Assembly: GCA_003162255.1 (NCBI GenBank)
Contig: PMMJ01000180.1
Span: 1-18,952, forward strand
Reading direction: 5' to 3'
Origin: Acidobacteriaceae bacterium
GTDB lineage: Bacteria; Acidobacteriota; Terriglobia; Terriglobales; Acidobacteriaceae
Length of the DNA stretch: 18,952 nt
Below are positions 5,120 through 11,975 of the stretch, piece after piece; position 1 is the first letter of the stretch, and each line of letters begins with the position of its first letter. A model generated the notes under the pieces. The model ran no database searches. It saw only the letters and a list, made by a program, of their open reading frames with translations, and had not been told where the DNA came from. The position numbers and the translations under genes are program-made.

Positions 5120-7270
5120 ATGAGACTGATCTCTCTCGAACTCGAGAGCACGCTGCGCGAACGAAAGCTCTGGCCCCAGAGCTGGGTCGCGTGGGCGGCG
5201 CTCTACGTCCTCGGGCTCGACCTGCTTCTATTTGCCGTGCAGTGGCTAACGCGCCGCGTGAGCCCGGCAACCTCGGCGAGCCTCACGGGCTGGGTAACTT
5301 TTCTCAGCGTACTGGCAATTGTGTTGCTCGCGACTGCCGGGTACCGCTGGCTCCGTTCCCAACTGCTGTGGCGGCTGCGGAACCGGTTGATTGTTACCTA
5401 TGTTTTTATCGGAGTGATTCCGGTTTTTCTCCTGTTCATGATCTCGCTGATCACGCTCTATCTTCTAGCTGGGCAGTTCGCCAGCTTCGTCGTAACCTCG
5501 GACATCACGACTCACCTGCGCAGCATGGAAGCCGCCAATCGAGCCATTGCCCATCACCTGGCGACGCAAATCTCGGAGGGTGGAAAGCTGGATGCGCAAA
5601 TCCTGGGCCGAATCAGGCCGCGCCGAACGGAGTGGTCGCGGCGGCAGGTGTGCGCGTGGCATGGGCACCAGCCGCAGCCTTACTGCTCGGGGCCCGAGGG
5701 CTCGGTTGACTTTGGGTCTCCGTCGTTTGTCACTGGGGATTTCCGCGACATTGTGCGCGACCACGGCAAACTCTATCTTCGGACAGCGACCGTACTCGCG
5801 CCTGAGCCCGAATCTTTGCGCGTGATTTTGAGTGAGCCGCTCGACAAGAGTTTTGTCGAGCAGATTGCGGGGGACCTTGGCCGGATTGCGGTCTATGGAA
5901 CGGAGAGCCAGACCGCGAACTCTCCTGCAAGTTCGGCGTCGCAGCAGGACGATTCGAAGTCCTTTCTGACATTCGATTACGGGACCCTGCGCGAACGGAT
6001 TTTTATTGCGGGGACGATTCCGCCAGCGAGCAATGCGTTCGACCGAGAGATCACTTTAAGAATCCCGTTGCCGGTGGTGGACTGGGCGACGGGAGAGCGG
6101 CGGCCGGTGGGAGCGCTGGCGGAGGTCGAGACTCGATCCTCAATGCTGATCGCGGCACTTTTTGGGGCGCGAGGAGATTATGCCAAGGGCCTGGAAGTAA
6201 TTCTGGTGGTGATTGCGATCGTGTTCGCGATCATGGTGGCGCTGGCGCTGATCGTGGGCACGAAGCTGACGCGCAGCATCACTTCGGCCGTCGACCAACT
6301 CTACGAAGCCACCAAGCATGTCAATCGGGCCGACTTCAGCCACCGCATCGGGGTGCAATCGAGCGATCAGCTAGCCACTCTCGCAAATTCCTTTAACTCC
6401 ATGACCACGTCGATTGAGAATTTGGTGCGGGAGCAAAAGGAGAAGCAGCGGCTGGAAGGCGAATTGGCCATCGCGCAGGAAGTCCAGGCGCAACTCTATC
6501 CCAAGTTGATCACGCAACTGGAAACTCTCGAAGTGCACGGCTTCTGCCGTCCGGCGCGGACGGTGAGCGGGGACTACTACGATTTCCTGGCGCTGAATTC
6601 CGACCGGCTGATGCTGGCGGTCGGCGATATCAGCGGCAAAGGAATTTCGGCGGCGCTGCTGATGGCGACGATCCACTCGGCGGTGCGGGCGTACAGCATC
6701 GAAGACGTGCCCGCGCTTCGCGAACTGGCGCTGCGCGAACCGGCCGCGGTCGGCGCGGCGGGAGGCTCGGGGCTGATGCTGGCTTCGGAGTTGCGGGGAG
6801 CGGAGGCGTCGCCAGCGGCGCTGCTGACGCTGCTGAATCATCAGCTTTACGAAAGCACTCCGGACGCGAAGTACGCGACTTTGTTTTTGGGAATCTATGA
6901 CGGAGCAACTCGCCGATTGATGTACGCGAACGGTGGTCATCTGCCGCCGATTCTGATCTCCGAAGATGGGTCGTCTCAGCTGCTGAGCTGTGGCGGAACC
7001 GTGGTCGGCTTGTTCGACAATTTGAGTTTTCCGGAAGCGACGGTGCAACTGCGTCCTGGCGATGTGCTCGTGGCCTACAGCGATGGAGTGACCGAGCCGG
7101 AAAGCGATTATGGCGAGTTCGGCGAGGAGCGGCTGATCCAACTCGTGCGCGAGAATCGCCATCTGCCGCTGGAGCGCATCACTGAAATAGTCATCGCCGC
7201 CGTGGCCGACTGGATCGGCGACAACGAACAGCCCGACGATGTGACCCTGGTGCTGGCGCGGGCGCGGTGA
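5120..7270 (+). CDS. Membrane-anchored HAMP-PP2C (RsbU/SpoIIE-type) serine phosphatase
   Basis: 716 residues. The N-terminus has three hydrophobic segments (about 22-43, 56-75 and 88-116), then a probable extracytoplasmic sensor region (about 125-350). A fourth segment (GLEVILVVIAIVFAIMVALA, about 357-376), a HAMP domain (about 381-436) and a short signalling helix (REQKEKQRLEGELAIAQEVQ) follow. The C-terminal PP2C/SpoIIE domain (about 470-716) has its metal-binding acidic residues in place: D485 (SGDYYDF), D503 (VGDISGKG), D655 (YSDGVTE) and D706/D707 (QPDDVTLV). Known role: such proteins dephosphorylate an anti-anti-sigma (STAS) protein in response to a signal and so release a sigma factor. 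No STAS, anti-sigma or sigma gene lies in the window, so the partner is elsewhere. The ribosome site is weak (CAATAGG abutting the ATG). No known sensor domain is recognisable in residues 125-350. Confidence 0.92.
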   Translation: MRLISLELESTLRERKLWPQSWVAWAALYVLGLDLLLFAVQWLTRRVSPATSASLTGWVTFLSVLAIVLLATAGYRWLRSQLLWRLRNRLIVTYVFIGVIPVFLLFMISLITLYLLAGQFASFVVTSDITTHLRSMEAANRAIAHHLATQISEGGKLDAQILGRIRPRRTEWSRRQVCAWHGHQPQPYCSGPEGSVDFGSPSFVTGDFRDIVRDHGKLYLRTATVLAPEPESLRVILSEPLDKSFVEQIAGDLGRIAVYGTESQTANSPASSASQQDDSKSFLTFDYGTLRERIFIAGTIPPASNAFDREITLRIPLPVVDWATGERRPVGALAEVETRSSMLIAALFGARGDYAKGLEVILVVIAIVFAIMVALALIVGTKLTRSITSAVDQLYEATKHVNRADFSHRIGVQSSDQLATLANSFNSMTTSIENLVREQKEKQRLEGELAIAQEVQAQLYPKLITQLETLEVHGFCRPARTVSGDYYDFLALNSDRLMLAVGDISGKGISAALLMATIHSAVRAYSIEDVPALRELALREPAAVGAAGGSGLMLASELRGAEASPAALLTLLNHQLYESTPDAKYATLFLGIYDGATRRLMYANGGHLPPILISEDGSSQLLSCGGTVVGLFDNLSFPEATVQLRPGDVLVAYSDGVTEPESDYGEFGEERLIQLVRENRHLPLERITEIVIAAVADWIGDNEQPDDVTLVLARAR

Positions 7271-7321
7271 GGGAGAGCCGGACGCTTCCCTGTTAAAGTG
7301 GCTCGCCCGCCCCCTCTCATG

Positions 7322-7361
7322 TTGACAAGTGACAATGTACACTTTACACTTTATCGTGTAC
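7322..7361 (+). promoter_or_regulatory. higBA promoter with overlapping operator dyad
   Basis: TTGACA (7322-7327), 17 bp, TACACT (7345-7350) forms the best -35/-10 pair in the window. The inverted repeat GTACAC (7337-7342) / GTGTAC (7356-7361) straddles the -10 box and expected start site. A second dyad, AAGTG/CACTT, overlaps its left arm. HigA-type antitoxins bind such dyads to repress their own operon. The expected transcript start leaves only about 9 nt before the higB ATG, and no Shine-Dalgarno sequence precedes that ATG. Confidence 0.6.
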
Positions 7362-7365
7362 CCCG

Positions 7366-7644
7366 ATGATCAGGAGCATCAAGCATCGCGGCCTCAAACG
7401 ACTTTATGAGCGCGGGGACCGCAGCGGGATACGTCCCGACCTGATCGACACAGTCGAAGACGCTCTCGCCCGGCTCGAAGAGGCTGAGACGCCGCAGGCC
7501 ATGAACCTTCCCGGTTATCGGCTGCATCCCTTGAAGGGCGATCTGAAAGGCTTTTGGTCGGTGACTGTACGGGCGAATTGGCGAGTGATCTTCCGCTTTG
7601 AAGGCGCGGATGCATTTGACGTGGAACTAACCGACTACCACTAA
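7366..7644 (+). CDS. higB: HigB-type toxin (RelE/ParE superfamily mRNA interferase)
   Basis: 92 residues, the usual size for HigB. The N-terminus MIRSIKHRGLKRLYERGDRS is characteristic. So is the middle block PGYRLHPLKGDLKGFWSVTV, followed by RANWRVIFRFEGADAFDVELTDYH with its basic residues and final histidine. Known activity of the family: ribosome-dependent cleavage of translated mRNA. The gene lies first in the operon, toxin before antitoxin, which is the HigBA order, with the antitoxin 19 bp downstream. The start at 7366 matches the family N-terminus even though there is no ribosome site; the AGGAG at 7371 lies inside the coding sequence. Low translation of the toxin relative to the antitoxin, which has a strong ribosome site, would suit the system (inference). 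Confidence 0.93.
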   Translation: MIRSIKHRGLKRLYERGDRSGIRPDLIDTVEDALARLEEAETPQAMNLPGYRLHPLKGDLKGFWSVTVRANWRVIFRFEGADAFDVELTDYH

Positions 7645-7663
7645 GATTAAGGAGCAAAACACC

Positions 7664-7969
7664 ATGCCGATGAAAAATCCACCGCACCCCGGGCGCAGTA
7701 TCCGAACCGCGTGTCTTGAACCCTTGGGCCTGTCCGTCACGGAGGGAGCGGAGGTGCTTGGCGTCACTCGGCAAACGCTCAACAACGTCGTCAACGGCAA
7801 GTCGGGGATCAGCCCCGAGATGGCGATCCGGCTCTCGAAGGCGTTCGGCAGCACGCCGGAAACTTGGTTACGGATGCAGCTTGCCTATGATCTCGCACAG
7901 GCCCGAAAAGACGAGAGCAGGATCAAGGTCCGCCGTCAGCATGTGCTCCAGGAAATGCACGCGCAGTAG
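7664..7969 (+). CDS. higA: HigA-type antitoxin (XRE-family HTH)
   Basis: 101 residues. A helix-turn-helix of the XRE/HigA type occupies about residues 22-70: LSVTEGAEVLGVTRQTLNN, then GISPEMAIRLSKAFGSTPET and WLRMQLAYDL, the typical ending of this domain. The opening NPPHPGRSIR is also characteristic. It should bind and neutralise HigB and repress the operon through the dyads near 7337-7361. AAGGAG at 7649-7654, 9 nt before the ATG at 7664, is a strong ribosome site and contrasts with its absence before higB. An in-frame ATG at 7670 is a less likely start. The pair is complete and intact. It lies alone between unrelated housekeeping-type genes, fitting the usual horizontally acquired module, although I see no attachment sites. 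Confidence 0.94.
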   Translation: MPMKNPPHPGRSIRTACLEPLGLSVTEGAEVLGVTRQTLNNVVNGKSGISPEMAIRLSKAFGSTPETWLRMQLAYDLAQARKDESRIKVRRQHVLQEMHAQ

Positions 7970-8016
7970 TGGCAGAGTCGAACGGTGTCGGCGGTTCGGC
8001 AGGCCGCTTCTCGAAA

Positions 8017-8040
8017 GGCAGAGCCCCGTCACCACACGAG
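8017..8040. repeat. Half copy of repeat family A
   Basis: GGCAGAGCCCCGTCACCACA followed by CGAG matches the right arm of the family A repeat (compare 10909-10961 read on the minus strand). The left arm is absent or eroded. It lies after higA. Confidence 0.45.
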
Positions 8041-8056
8041 TTTTCCGCACGTGAAA

Positions 8057-8090
8057 ACGCGGGAGGGATTTCTCCCTCCCGCGTCGTTTT
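8057..8090. terminator. Bidirectional intrinsic terminator between higA and gdhA
   Basis: A perfect 12-bp stem (ACGCGGGAGGGA, 8057-8068, against 8073-8084) closes a 4-nt loop. It is flanked by AAAA on the left and CGTTTT on the right, so it gives a stem followed by T residues in both directions. It lies between the convergent genes higA (+) and gdhA (-) and can end both transcripts. Confidence 0.85.
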
Positions 8091-8100
8091 GTGTCTCGAT

Positions 8101-8138
8101 CAACTGCAGATCCCTCTCTTCGCTCGGGATGACAATTC
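8101..8138. repeat. Half copy of repeat family B
   Basis: CAACTGCAGATCCCTCTCTT continuing to CGGGATGACAATTC aligns with 4205-4241 and with one arm of the palindrome at 4727-4808. It lies just downstream of the terminator in the convergent gap. Confidence 0.6.
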
Positions 8139-8161
8139 CTAGTGAGCGAGAGACGATCTGC

Positions 8162-9559
8162 TTACACTAGCCCCTGATCCAGCATCGAGTTGGCGACCTT
8201 CAGGAAGCCCGCGATGTTGGCGCCGTTTACCAGGTTGCCGGGCGTGCCGTACTTCTCGGCCGTCTCAAAGCAGTTCTGGTGGATGGCGATCATGATCTTG
8301 TGCAAACGATCATCGACTTCTTCACGGGTCCAGGAGATGCGCATGCTGTTCTGCGACATTTCCAGTCCAGAGGTGGCAACGCCGCCGGCATTGGCGGCCT
8401 TGGCCGGTCCGTAGAGGACTTTGGCGTCGAGGAACATCTTGGTGGCTTCGATGGTGCTCGGCATGTTGGCGCCTTCGCTGACCACCTTGCAACCGTTCTT
8501 GATGAGATTGGCCGCGTCTTTCGCGTTGATCTCGTTCTGTGTGGCGCTCGGGAACGCGCAATCGGCCTTGATATTCCACAGCCAGTTGTGGTCGAGCTTT
8601 CGGTCGGTGGCGCTGTAGATGGCCTTCTTGAATTTCTCGGCGTACTCCTTGATGCGGCCGCGGCGGTTGTTCTTCAGGTCCATGATGAAGGCTAGCTTCT
8701 CACGGGTGATGCCGTCCGCATCGTAGATGGCGCCGTCGGAATCGGACACGGAAACCGGCTTCGCGCCCAGATCGAGCAGCTTCTCGACGGTGTATTGCGA
8801 GACGTTGCCGCTGCCGGAGACCAGGCACACTTTGCCTTCCAGCTTGTCTTTGCGCGTCTTCAGCATTTCCTGGGCGAAATACACGCAGCCGTAGCCGGTG
8901 GCCTCGGGACGAATCAGCGAACCGCCCCAAGCTAGGCCCTTGCCGGTGAGGACGCCGGTGAATTCATTTCGCAGCCGCTTGTATTGGCCGAACAGGAAAC
9001 CGATTTCGCGTCCGCCCACGCCGATGTCGCCGGCGGGAACGTCCGTGTCAGGGCCGATGTGGCGCTGCAGTTCGGTCATGAAGCTCTGGCAGAAACGCAT
9101 GACTTCGTTGTCGCTCTTCCCTTTGGGATCGAAATCGCTGCCGCCCTTGCCGCCGCCCATGGGCAGCGTGGTGAGCGAATTCTTGAACACCTGTTCGAAC
9201 GCCAGGAATTTCAGAATGCCTAGATTCACCGAGGGATGGAAGCGGAGTCCGCCCTTGTAGGGGCCGATGGCGCTGTTCATCTCGATGCGGAAACCACGAT
9301 TGACTTGTACTTTGCCGCGGTCATCGAACCAGGGCACGCGGAACATGAGGAGCCGCTCGGGCTCGGTGATGCGTTCCAGGATCTTGGCTTCGTGATACTC
9401 AGGGTGGCGCTCCAACACGGGCCGCAAGGACTCGAACACTTCGAGGACAGCCTGGTGAAATTCCGGTTCGGCTGGGTTTTTGGCTTTGACGAGGTTTAGG
9501 GTTTGATTGATATAGTCCGCCGCAGCGTTACCCTTGGGCGGTTCCATGACAGCACTCAT
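8162..9559 (-). CDS. gdhA: NADP-type glutamate dehydrogenase
   Basis: 465 residues, close to the 447-460 of the hexameric bacterial and fungal NADP enzymes. It converts 2-oxoglutarate and ammonium to glutamate (EC 1.4.1.4 by similarity), an ammonia-assimilation step in the cytoplasm. The substrate domain shows GPYKGGLRFHPSVN and the Lys-containing loop PMGGGKGGSDFDPKG (K138). The catalytic Asp is D178 in VPAGDIGVGGREIG. The Rossmann part shows VSGSGNVSQY and SVSDSDGAIYD; a small Ser-rich turn after the second strand is typical of NADP preference. The C-terminus carries the conserved PAKAANAGGVATSGLEMSQN. GGAGG lies 8 nt before the ATG at 9559. The gene is followed by the bidirectional terminator and preceded by 224 bp with hairpins. 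Nothing is missing or unusual. Confidence 0.97.
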   Translation of the reverse strand: MSAVMEPPKGNAAADYINQTLNLVKAKNPAEPEFHQAVLEVFESLRPVLERHPEYHEAKILERITEPERLLMFRVPWFDDRGKVQVNRGFRIEMNSAIGPYKGGLRFHPSVNLGILKFLAFEQVFKNSLTTLPMGGGKGGSDFDPKGKSDNEVMRFCQSFMTELQRHIGPDTDVPAGDIGVGGREIGFLFGQYKRLRNEFTGVLTGKGLAWGGSLIRPEATGYGCVYFAQEMLKTRKDKLEGKVCLVSGSGNVSQYTVEKLLDLGAKPVSVSDSDGAIYDADGITREKLAFIMDLKNNRRGRIKEYAEKFKKAIYSATDRKLDHNWLWNIKADCAFPSATQNEINAKDAANLIKNGCKVVSEGANMPSTIEATKMFLDAKVLYGPAKAANAGGVATSGLEMSQNSMRISWTREEVDDRLHKIMIAIHQNCFETAEKYGTPGNLVNGANIAGFLKVANSMLDQGLV

Positions 9560-9783
9560 AAGACTTGCCTCCGAATTTTATACGTTGAACGGATTGTCAA
9601 AAACACAGGACGCCGCAGGAATTGCGGCTTTAGTTATTGGATGCCTGGCAGGGAGGCTCCGCCGTGACTGGCGTCACCGGTTTCCGTGATGGCTGGGCGA
9701 CCGGTTCAGAGTCGGTAAACGCCATGAGTAATGGATGTAAACCAAGCTGAATGTGTCTGTTAGCGCAATGGCGAGGGTGAAGA
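9560..9783 (-). other. Intergenic region upstream of gdhA with hairpins
   Basis: On the minus strand this joins the Kelch gene stop to the gdhA start. I see GTGAC-tggc-GTCAC (9664-9677), two copies of the self-complementary ACCGGT about 30 bp apart, and GCCGCA/TGCGGC (9612-9628). The last is followed, 8 nt later on the minus strand, by a short T-run, so it may be a weak terminator for the Kelch gene. TTGACA (9595-9600) and TATAAA (9577-9582) lie ahead of gdhA, but their spacing of 12 bp is too short for a normal sigma-70 promoter. I recognise no known riboswitch here. Confidence 0.35.
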
Positions 9784-10884
9784 CTACTTCCCAATGCCGG
9801 GTATGACTGTTACCTTGGCGGTCACCTGCTGGCCCTTTTCCATGCCTCCCACGATGACCAGGCCGCGATGCGTGACCAGCAGGCCACGATGATCCATGGT
9901 GGGCTCGGGGGTGTCTTCGCCGAAGGTTTCCCATTCGCCGGTTAAGTAGTCAAGAGCGAAGGTGATCGGGGAAGGTTCGGCAGGCTTTCCGTCATAGCCG
10001 ATTCCGTTGTAGTCGTATGGGATGTCCGTCCCTCCGGAGAAATAGATTACGCCAGCTTTCTTGTCCAGCGGTCCAGCGCCGGCCGCGATGCGAAAGCGCG
10101 CGTTGCCGGGATGAGGAGGCAGTCTCGACCATTCAATTTTTGTGATGTCAACCTTCTTCTTTCTCTTCGAAGTTGGAATCTCACCCGCCCAGCACTCGTT
10201 GGAGGCGAAAAACTTCGGACCCGCGGGGCTCGGGTTCTTGTAGGCTCCGTCCACGTAAACGATGGTGTCGCCGATGATGGCGCCGGCATGACCGAATACG
10301 GGTGTGCCGGGAATCGGCGTGCCCTGCATCCAGACATCTTTATCGGTGTCATAGATCTGGACGTTGCGGACGGCGGCGTTCTTTGCGGTTGACCATCCGC
10401 CGATGAGGAAAATGTAACGGTCGCGATAGAGGCCGACCACGGCGTCGTGGACGGGTACGGGAATGTCCTGGCCGCGGTAATAGCGGTTTTCCGCCGGGAC
10501 AAAAACGTTCAGGTCGGGCACAGTGGTCTCCCCGGCCTGCGCGTCGAGGACGTAGCCTCCGAAGATGAAGACTTGATCGTGCAGCGCAACTGCCGACGCT
10601 GCGAGCCGTCCTGCCACTCCGGGCACGGGACGTTTTTCAGTCCACTTGCCGGTGGAAGGATCCATTTCGTAGGTGCTGGTGGTGACCGCATCCCAGGTCT
10701 TTTTTGGACCGATGCCCATGAAAGAGAAAATCCTGGGTCCGCCTTCGTCATGCGAAATGGCAACTGCATTGTTCGATAGCGGCACCGGGAGTTGGCTGAG
10801 CTTGGGTTCCTCGGCGGCCTGAAGGCGGGTTATCAGAAGAAGGCAGAATAATAATGGTAGCAGTTTGGCCGATGCGAATTTCAT
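9784..10884 (-). CDS. Secreted Kelch-repeat beta-propeller protein
   Basis: 366 residues from the ATG at 10884. The signal peptide is MKFASAKLLPLLFCLLLITR with likely cleavage after LQA, so the protein is periplasmic or secreted. The rest shows Kelch-type blades with the diglycine signatures FIFGGY, FLIGGW, YFSGGT and VIVGGM. Each is followed by a conserved aromatic block such as VQIYDTDKDVWMQG or STYEMDPSTGKWTE. Six or so blades fit the length. The propeller could bind carbohydrate or act as a sialate-mutarotase-like (NanM) enzyme, but no catalytic residue set is recognisable and no sialic-acid genes are nearby. A longer open frame reaches 10977 through the repeat at 10909-10961; the signal peptide decides for 10884. 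No ribosome site is present, and a TATCAT box ends 7 nt before the ATG. Confidence 0.85.
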   Translation of the reverse strand: MKFASAKLLPLLFCLLLITRLQAAEEPKLSQLPVPLSNNAVAISHDEGGPRIFSFMGIGPKKTWDAVTTSTYEMDPSTGKWTEKRPVPGVAGRLAASAVALHDQVFIFGGYVLDAQAGETTVPDLNVFVPAENRYYRGQDIPVPVHDAVVGLYRDRYIFLIGGWSTAKNAAVRNVQIYDTDKDVWMQGTPIPGTPVFGHAGAIIGDTIVYVDGAYKNPSPAGPKFFASNECWAGEIPTSKRKKKVDITKIEWSRLPPHPGNARFRIAAGAGPLDKKAGVIYFSGGTDIPYDYNGIGYDGKPAEPSPITFALDYLTGEWETFGEDTPEPTMDHRGLLVTHRGLVIVGGMEKGQQVTAKVTVIPGIGK

Positions 10885-10891
10885 TGGTGGA

Positions 10892-10920
10892 ATGATAGCA
10901 GGCTGTTGGTGTGGTGACAG
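10892..10920 (-). promoter_or_regulatory. Putative promoter of the Kelch gene, leaderless arrangement
   Basis: On the minus strand CTGTCA (10915-10920), a 17-bp spacer and TATCAT (10892-10897) are followed by 7 nt and the ATG. The -35 hexamer lies within the end of the family A repeat, so the repeat may supply part of the promoter. Matches are 4 of 6 for the -35 and 5 of 6 for the -10. Confidence 0.35.
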
Positions 10921-10961
10921 GGCTCTGCCCCGTTTTAGCGGGCAAAGCCGCGCTACCACAC
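10909..10961. repeat. Interspersed palindromic repeat, family A (full copy)
   Basis: Starts GTGTGGTGACAGGGCTCTG, has a central CCCCG-TTTTA-GCGGG hairpin, and ends CGCTACCACAC. The ends are imperfect inverted repeats. It aligns with the reverse complement of 3010-3063, with most bases shared. It fills nearly the whole gap between the Kelch start and the stop of the upstream methyltransferase gene. Confidence 0.7.
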
Positions 10962-10967
10962 GAGACC

Positions 10968-11390
10968 TCAGAACCATGTGCGCTTGCGGTATTCGCGATA
11001 GGCGTCGCCGAACTTTGCTTCCAGAACTGCAGCTTCGCGGCGTGCGCGGATAATCTGCATGGGGATGATCACCAGCAGAACGGCCAGCAGTTCAGGCCGC
11101 CCCAGGATGAGCGCCAGCCCTATCAGAAAAATCACTCCGGAAATATAAATAGGATTGCGGATTCGCGAATAGATGCCGGTGGTGACCAGCGCTGTCGCTT
11201 TAGGAGCGACGGAGAAGGACCTGCCGAGAGTGTAGCGGGAGAGAATTACGCCAGCCAGTCCAATTAACCCGAGCAGCAGACCGATCGAACGCGCCAGCCC
11301 GTGAGGCCTGGGGGCGGAGTGAACTATCAAGCCGAGGAGCAACAGGCCCGCGACCAAGGGCAGCCACACGCGCAGTATCGTTCGAAGCAT
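10968..11390 (-). CDS. ICMT/PEMT-like membrane methyltransferase
   Basis: 140 residues from the ATG at 11390. Three to four membrane helices are visible (LVAGLLLLGLIVHS, SIGLLLGLIGLAGVIL, VIFLIGLALILG, LLAVLLVIIPMQII). The C-terminal signature of the isoprenylcysteine carboxyl methyltransferase / phospholipid methyltransferase group is present: LVTTGIYSRIRNPIYISG, then REAAVLEAKFGDAYREYRKR. The usual R-H-P-x-Y appears here as R-N-P-I-Y, a change at a position that is often His. The family transfers a methyl group from S-adenosylmethionine to lipid-soluble substrates at the inner membrane; the substrate here is unknown. GAGGGA before the ATG supports the start. The DinB-like gene ends 34 bp upstream on the same strand, so the two probably form an operon. 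Confidence 0.88.
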   Translation of the reverse strand: MLRTILRVWLPLVAGLLLLGLIVHSAPRPHGLARSIGLLLGLIGLAGVILSRYTLGRSFSVAPKATALVTTGIYSRIRNPIYISGVIFLIGLALILGRPELLAVLLVIIPMQIIRARREAAVLEAKFGDAYREYRKRTWF

Positions 11391-11424
11391 CGTTCCCTCT
11401 TCATTCGTACTCCTTTTACGTGTA

Positions 11425-11901
11425 CTACACGAACCCCTGGCGCACGGCATGGATGAAATCGGTGTAGGCGGGATCCACGCCGGACGCGCGCATCTGCAAG
11501 GCGATCTGCCCACGATGATACGCTGAGTGAAAAAGCACGTGCATAAGAGCGTCTTCCACACGGCTGGACCACGGTTCGCCCTTGCTGTTGCGGTATTCGA
11601 CTTTGTCGTCGAGTGAACCGGGCGGAACCTCGTTCGCCACTCGCGTAAGATAATTTCCCCACGCCGACGACATCTCGCCGGCCAGCGCCAGGCAATCGTC
11701 AATGGTTGAACTGGGCCACACCGGAATGCTCTGGGGTTGCTTCTGGATGCGCTCAAGCCACAGCTTCTGCGCTGAAAGAATGTGCGCCATGCGTTCGACC
11801 GTATCCGAGGAAACGGACCCGGCGGCGCGCATCGCGGTCAGGCATTCGCGATTCGCCCAGTCATCGTAGGCAAACATCCGAAGAAAATCTTTCACGTCCA
11901 T
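11425..11901 (-). CDS. DinB/YfiT-family putative metalloprotein
   Basis: 158 residues with the four-helix-bundle pattern of the DinB superfamily. The start is MDVKDFLRMFAYDDWANREC. The three metal-binding histidines are at H40 (MAHILSAQKLWLER) and H125/H129 (HVLFHSAYHRGQIALQM). Known members are thiol-dependent transferases or DNA-damage-inducible proteins of unclear activity. Bacteria using bacillithiol or mycothiol contain several, but the activity of this one cannot be inferred. It is cytoplasmic, with no signal peptide. GAGGGGG about 5 nt before the ATG at 11901 is a strong ribosome site. It is divergent from the TPR gene at 11976, with 74 bp between them, and is followed by the membrane methyltransferase gene on the same strand. 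Confidence 0.92.
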   Translation of the reverse strand: MDVKDFLRMFAYDDWANRECLTAMRAAGSVSSDTVERMAHILSAQKLWLERIQKQPQSIPVWPSSTIDDCLALAGEMSSAWGNYLTRVANEVPPGSLDDKVEYRNSKGEPWSSRVEDALMHVLFHSAYHRGQIALQMRASGVDPAYTDFIHAVRQGFV

Positions 11902-11975
11902 AAAACCCCCTCGAAGAGGCGCACTGCTATGCCAACTGGCCAGCGCGTTGCGACTGGCTGCGCAAAGACGATACG

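Noticed and set aside
5600..5720. Possible double frameshift in the PP2C protein, suggested by an odd Arg/His/Trp-rich stretch and long open frames in other phases
   Set aside because: The main frame continues on both sides without a stop and its residues remain plausible for an extracytoplasmic loop. I cannot show a break without homologues.
6371..7342. 323-residue minus-strand open frame opposite the PP2C domain
   Set aside because: The product is an Arg/His/Gln-rich shadow translation, and the sense strand carries an intact catalytic domain.
9560..9783. Riboswitch upstream of gdhA
   Set aside because: Hairpins are present, but I could not match any glutamine, glycine, cobalamin or SAM aptamer core. 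It is left as plain intergenic structure.
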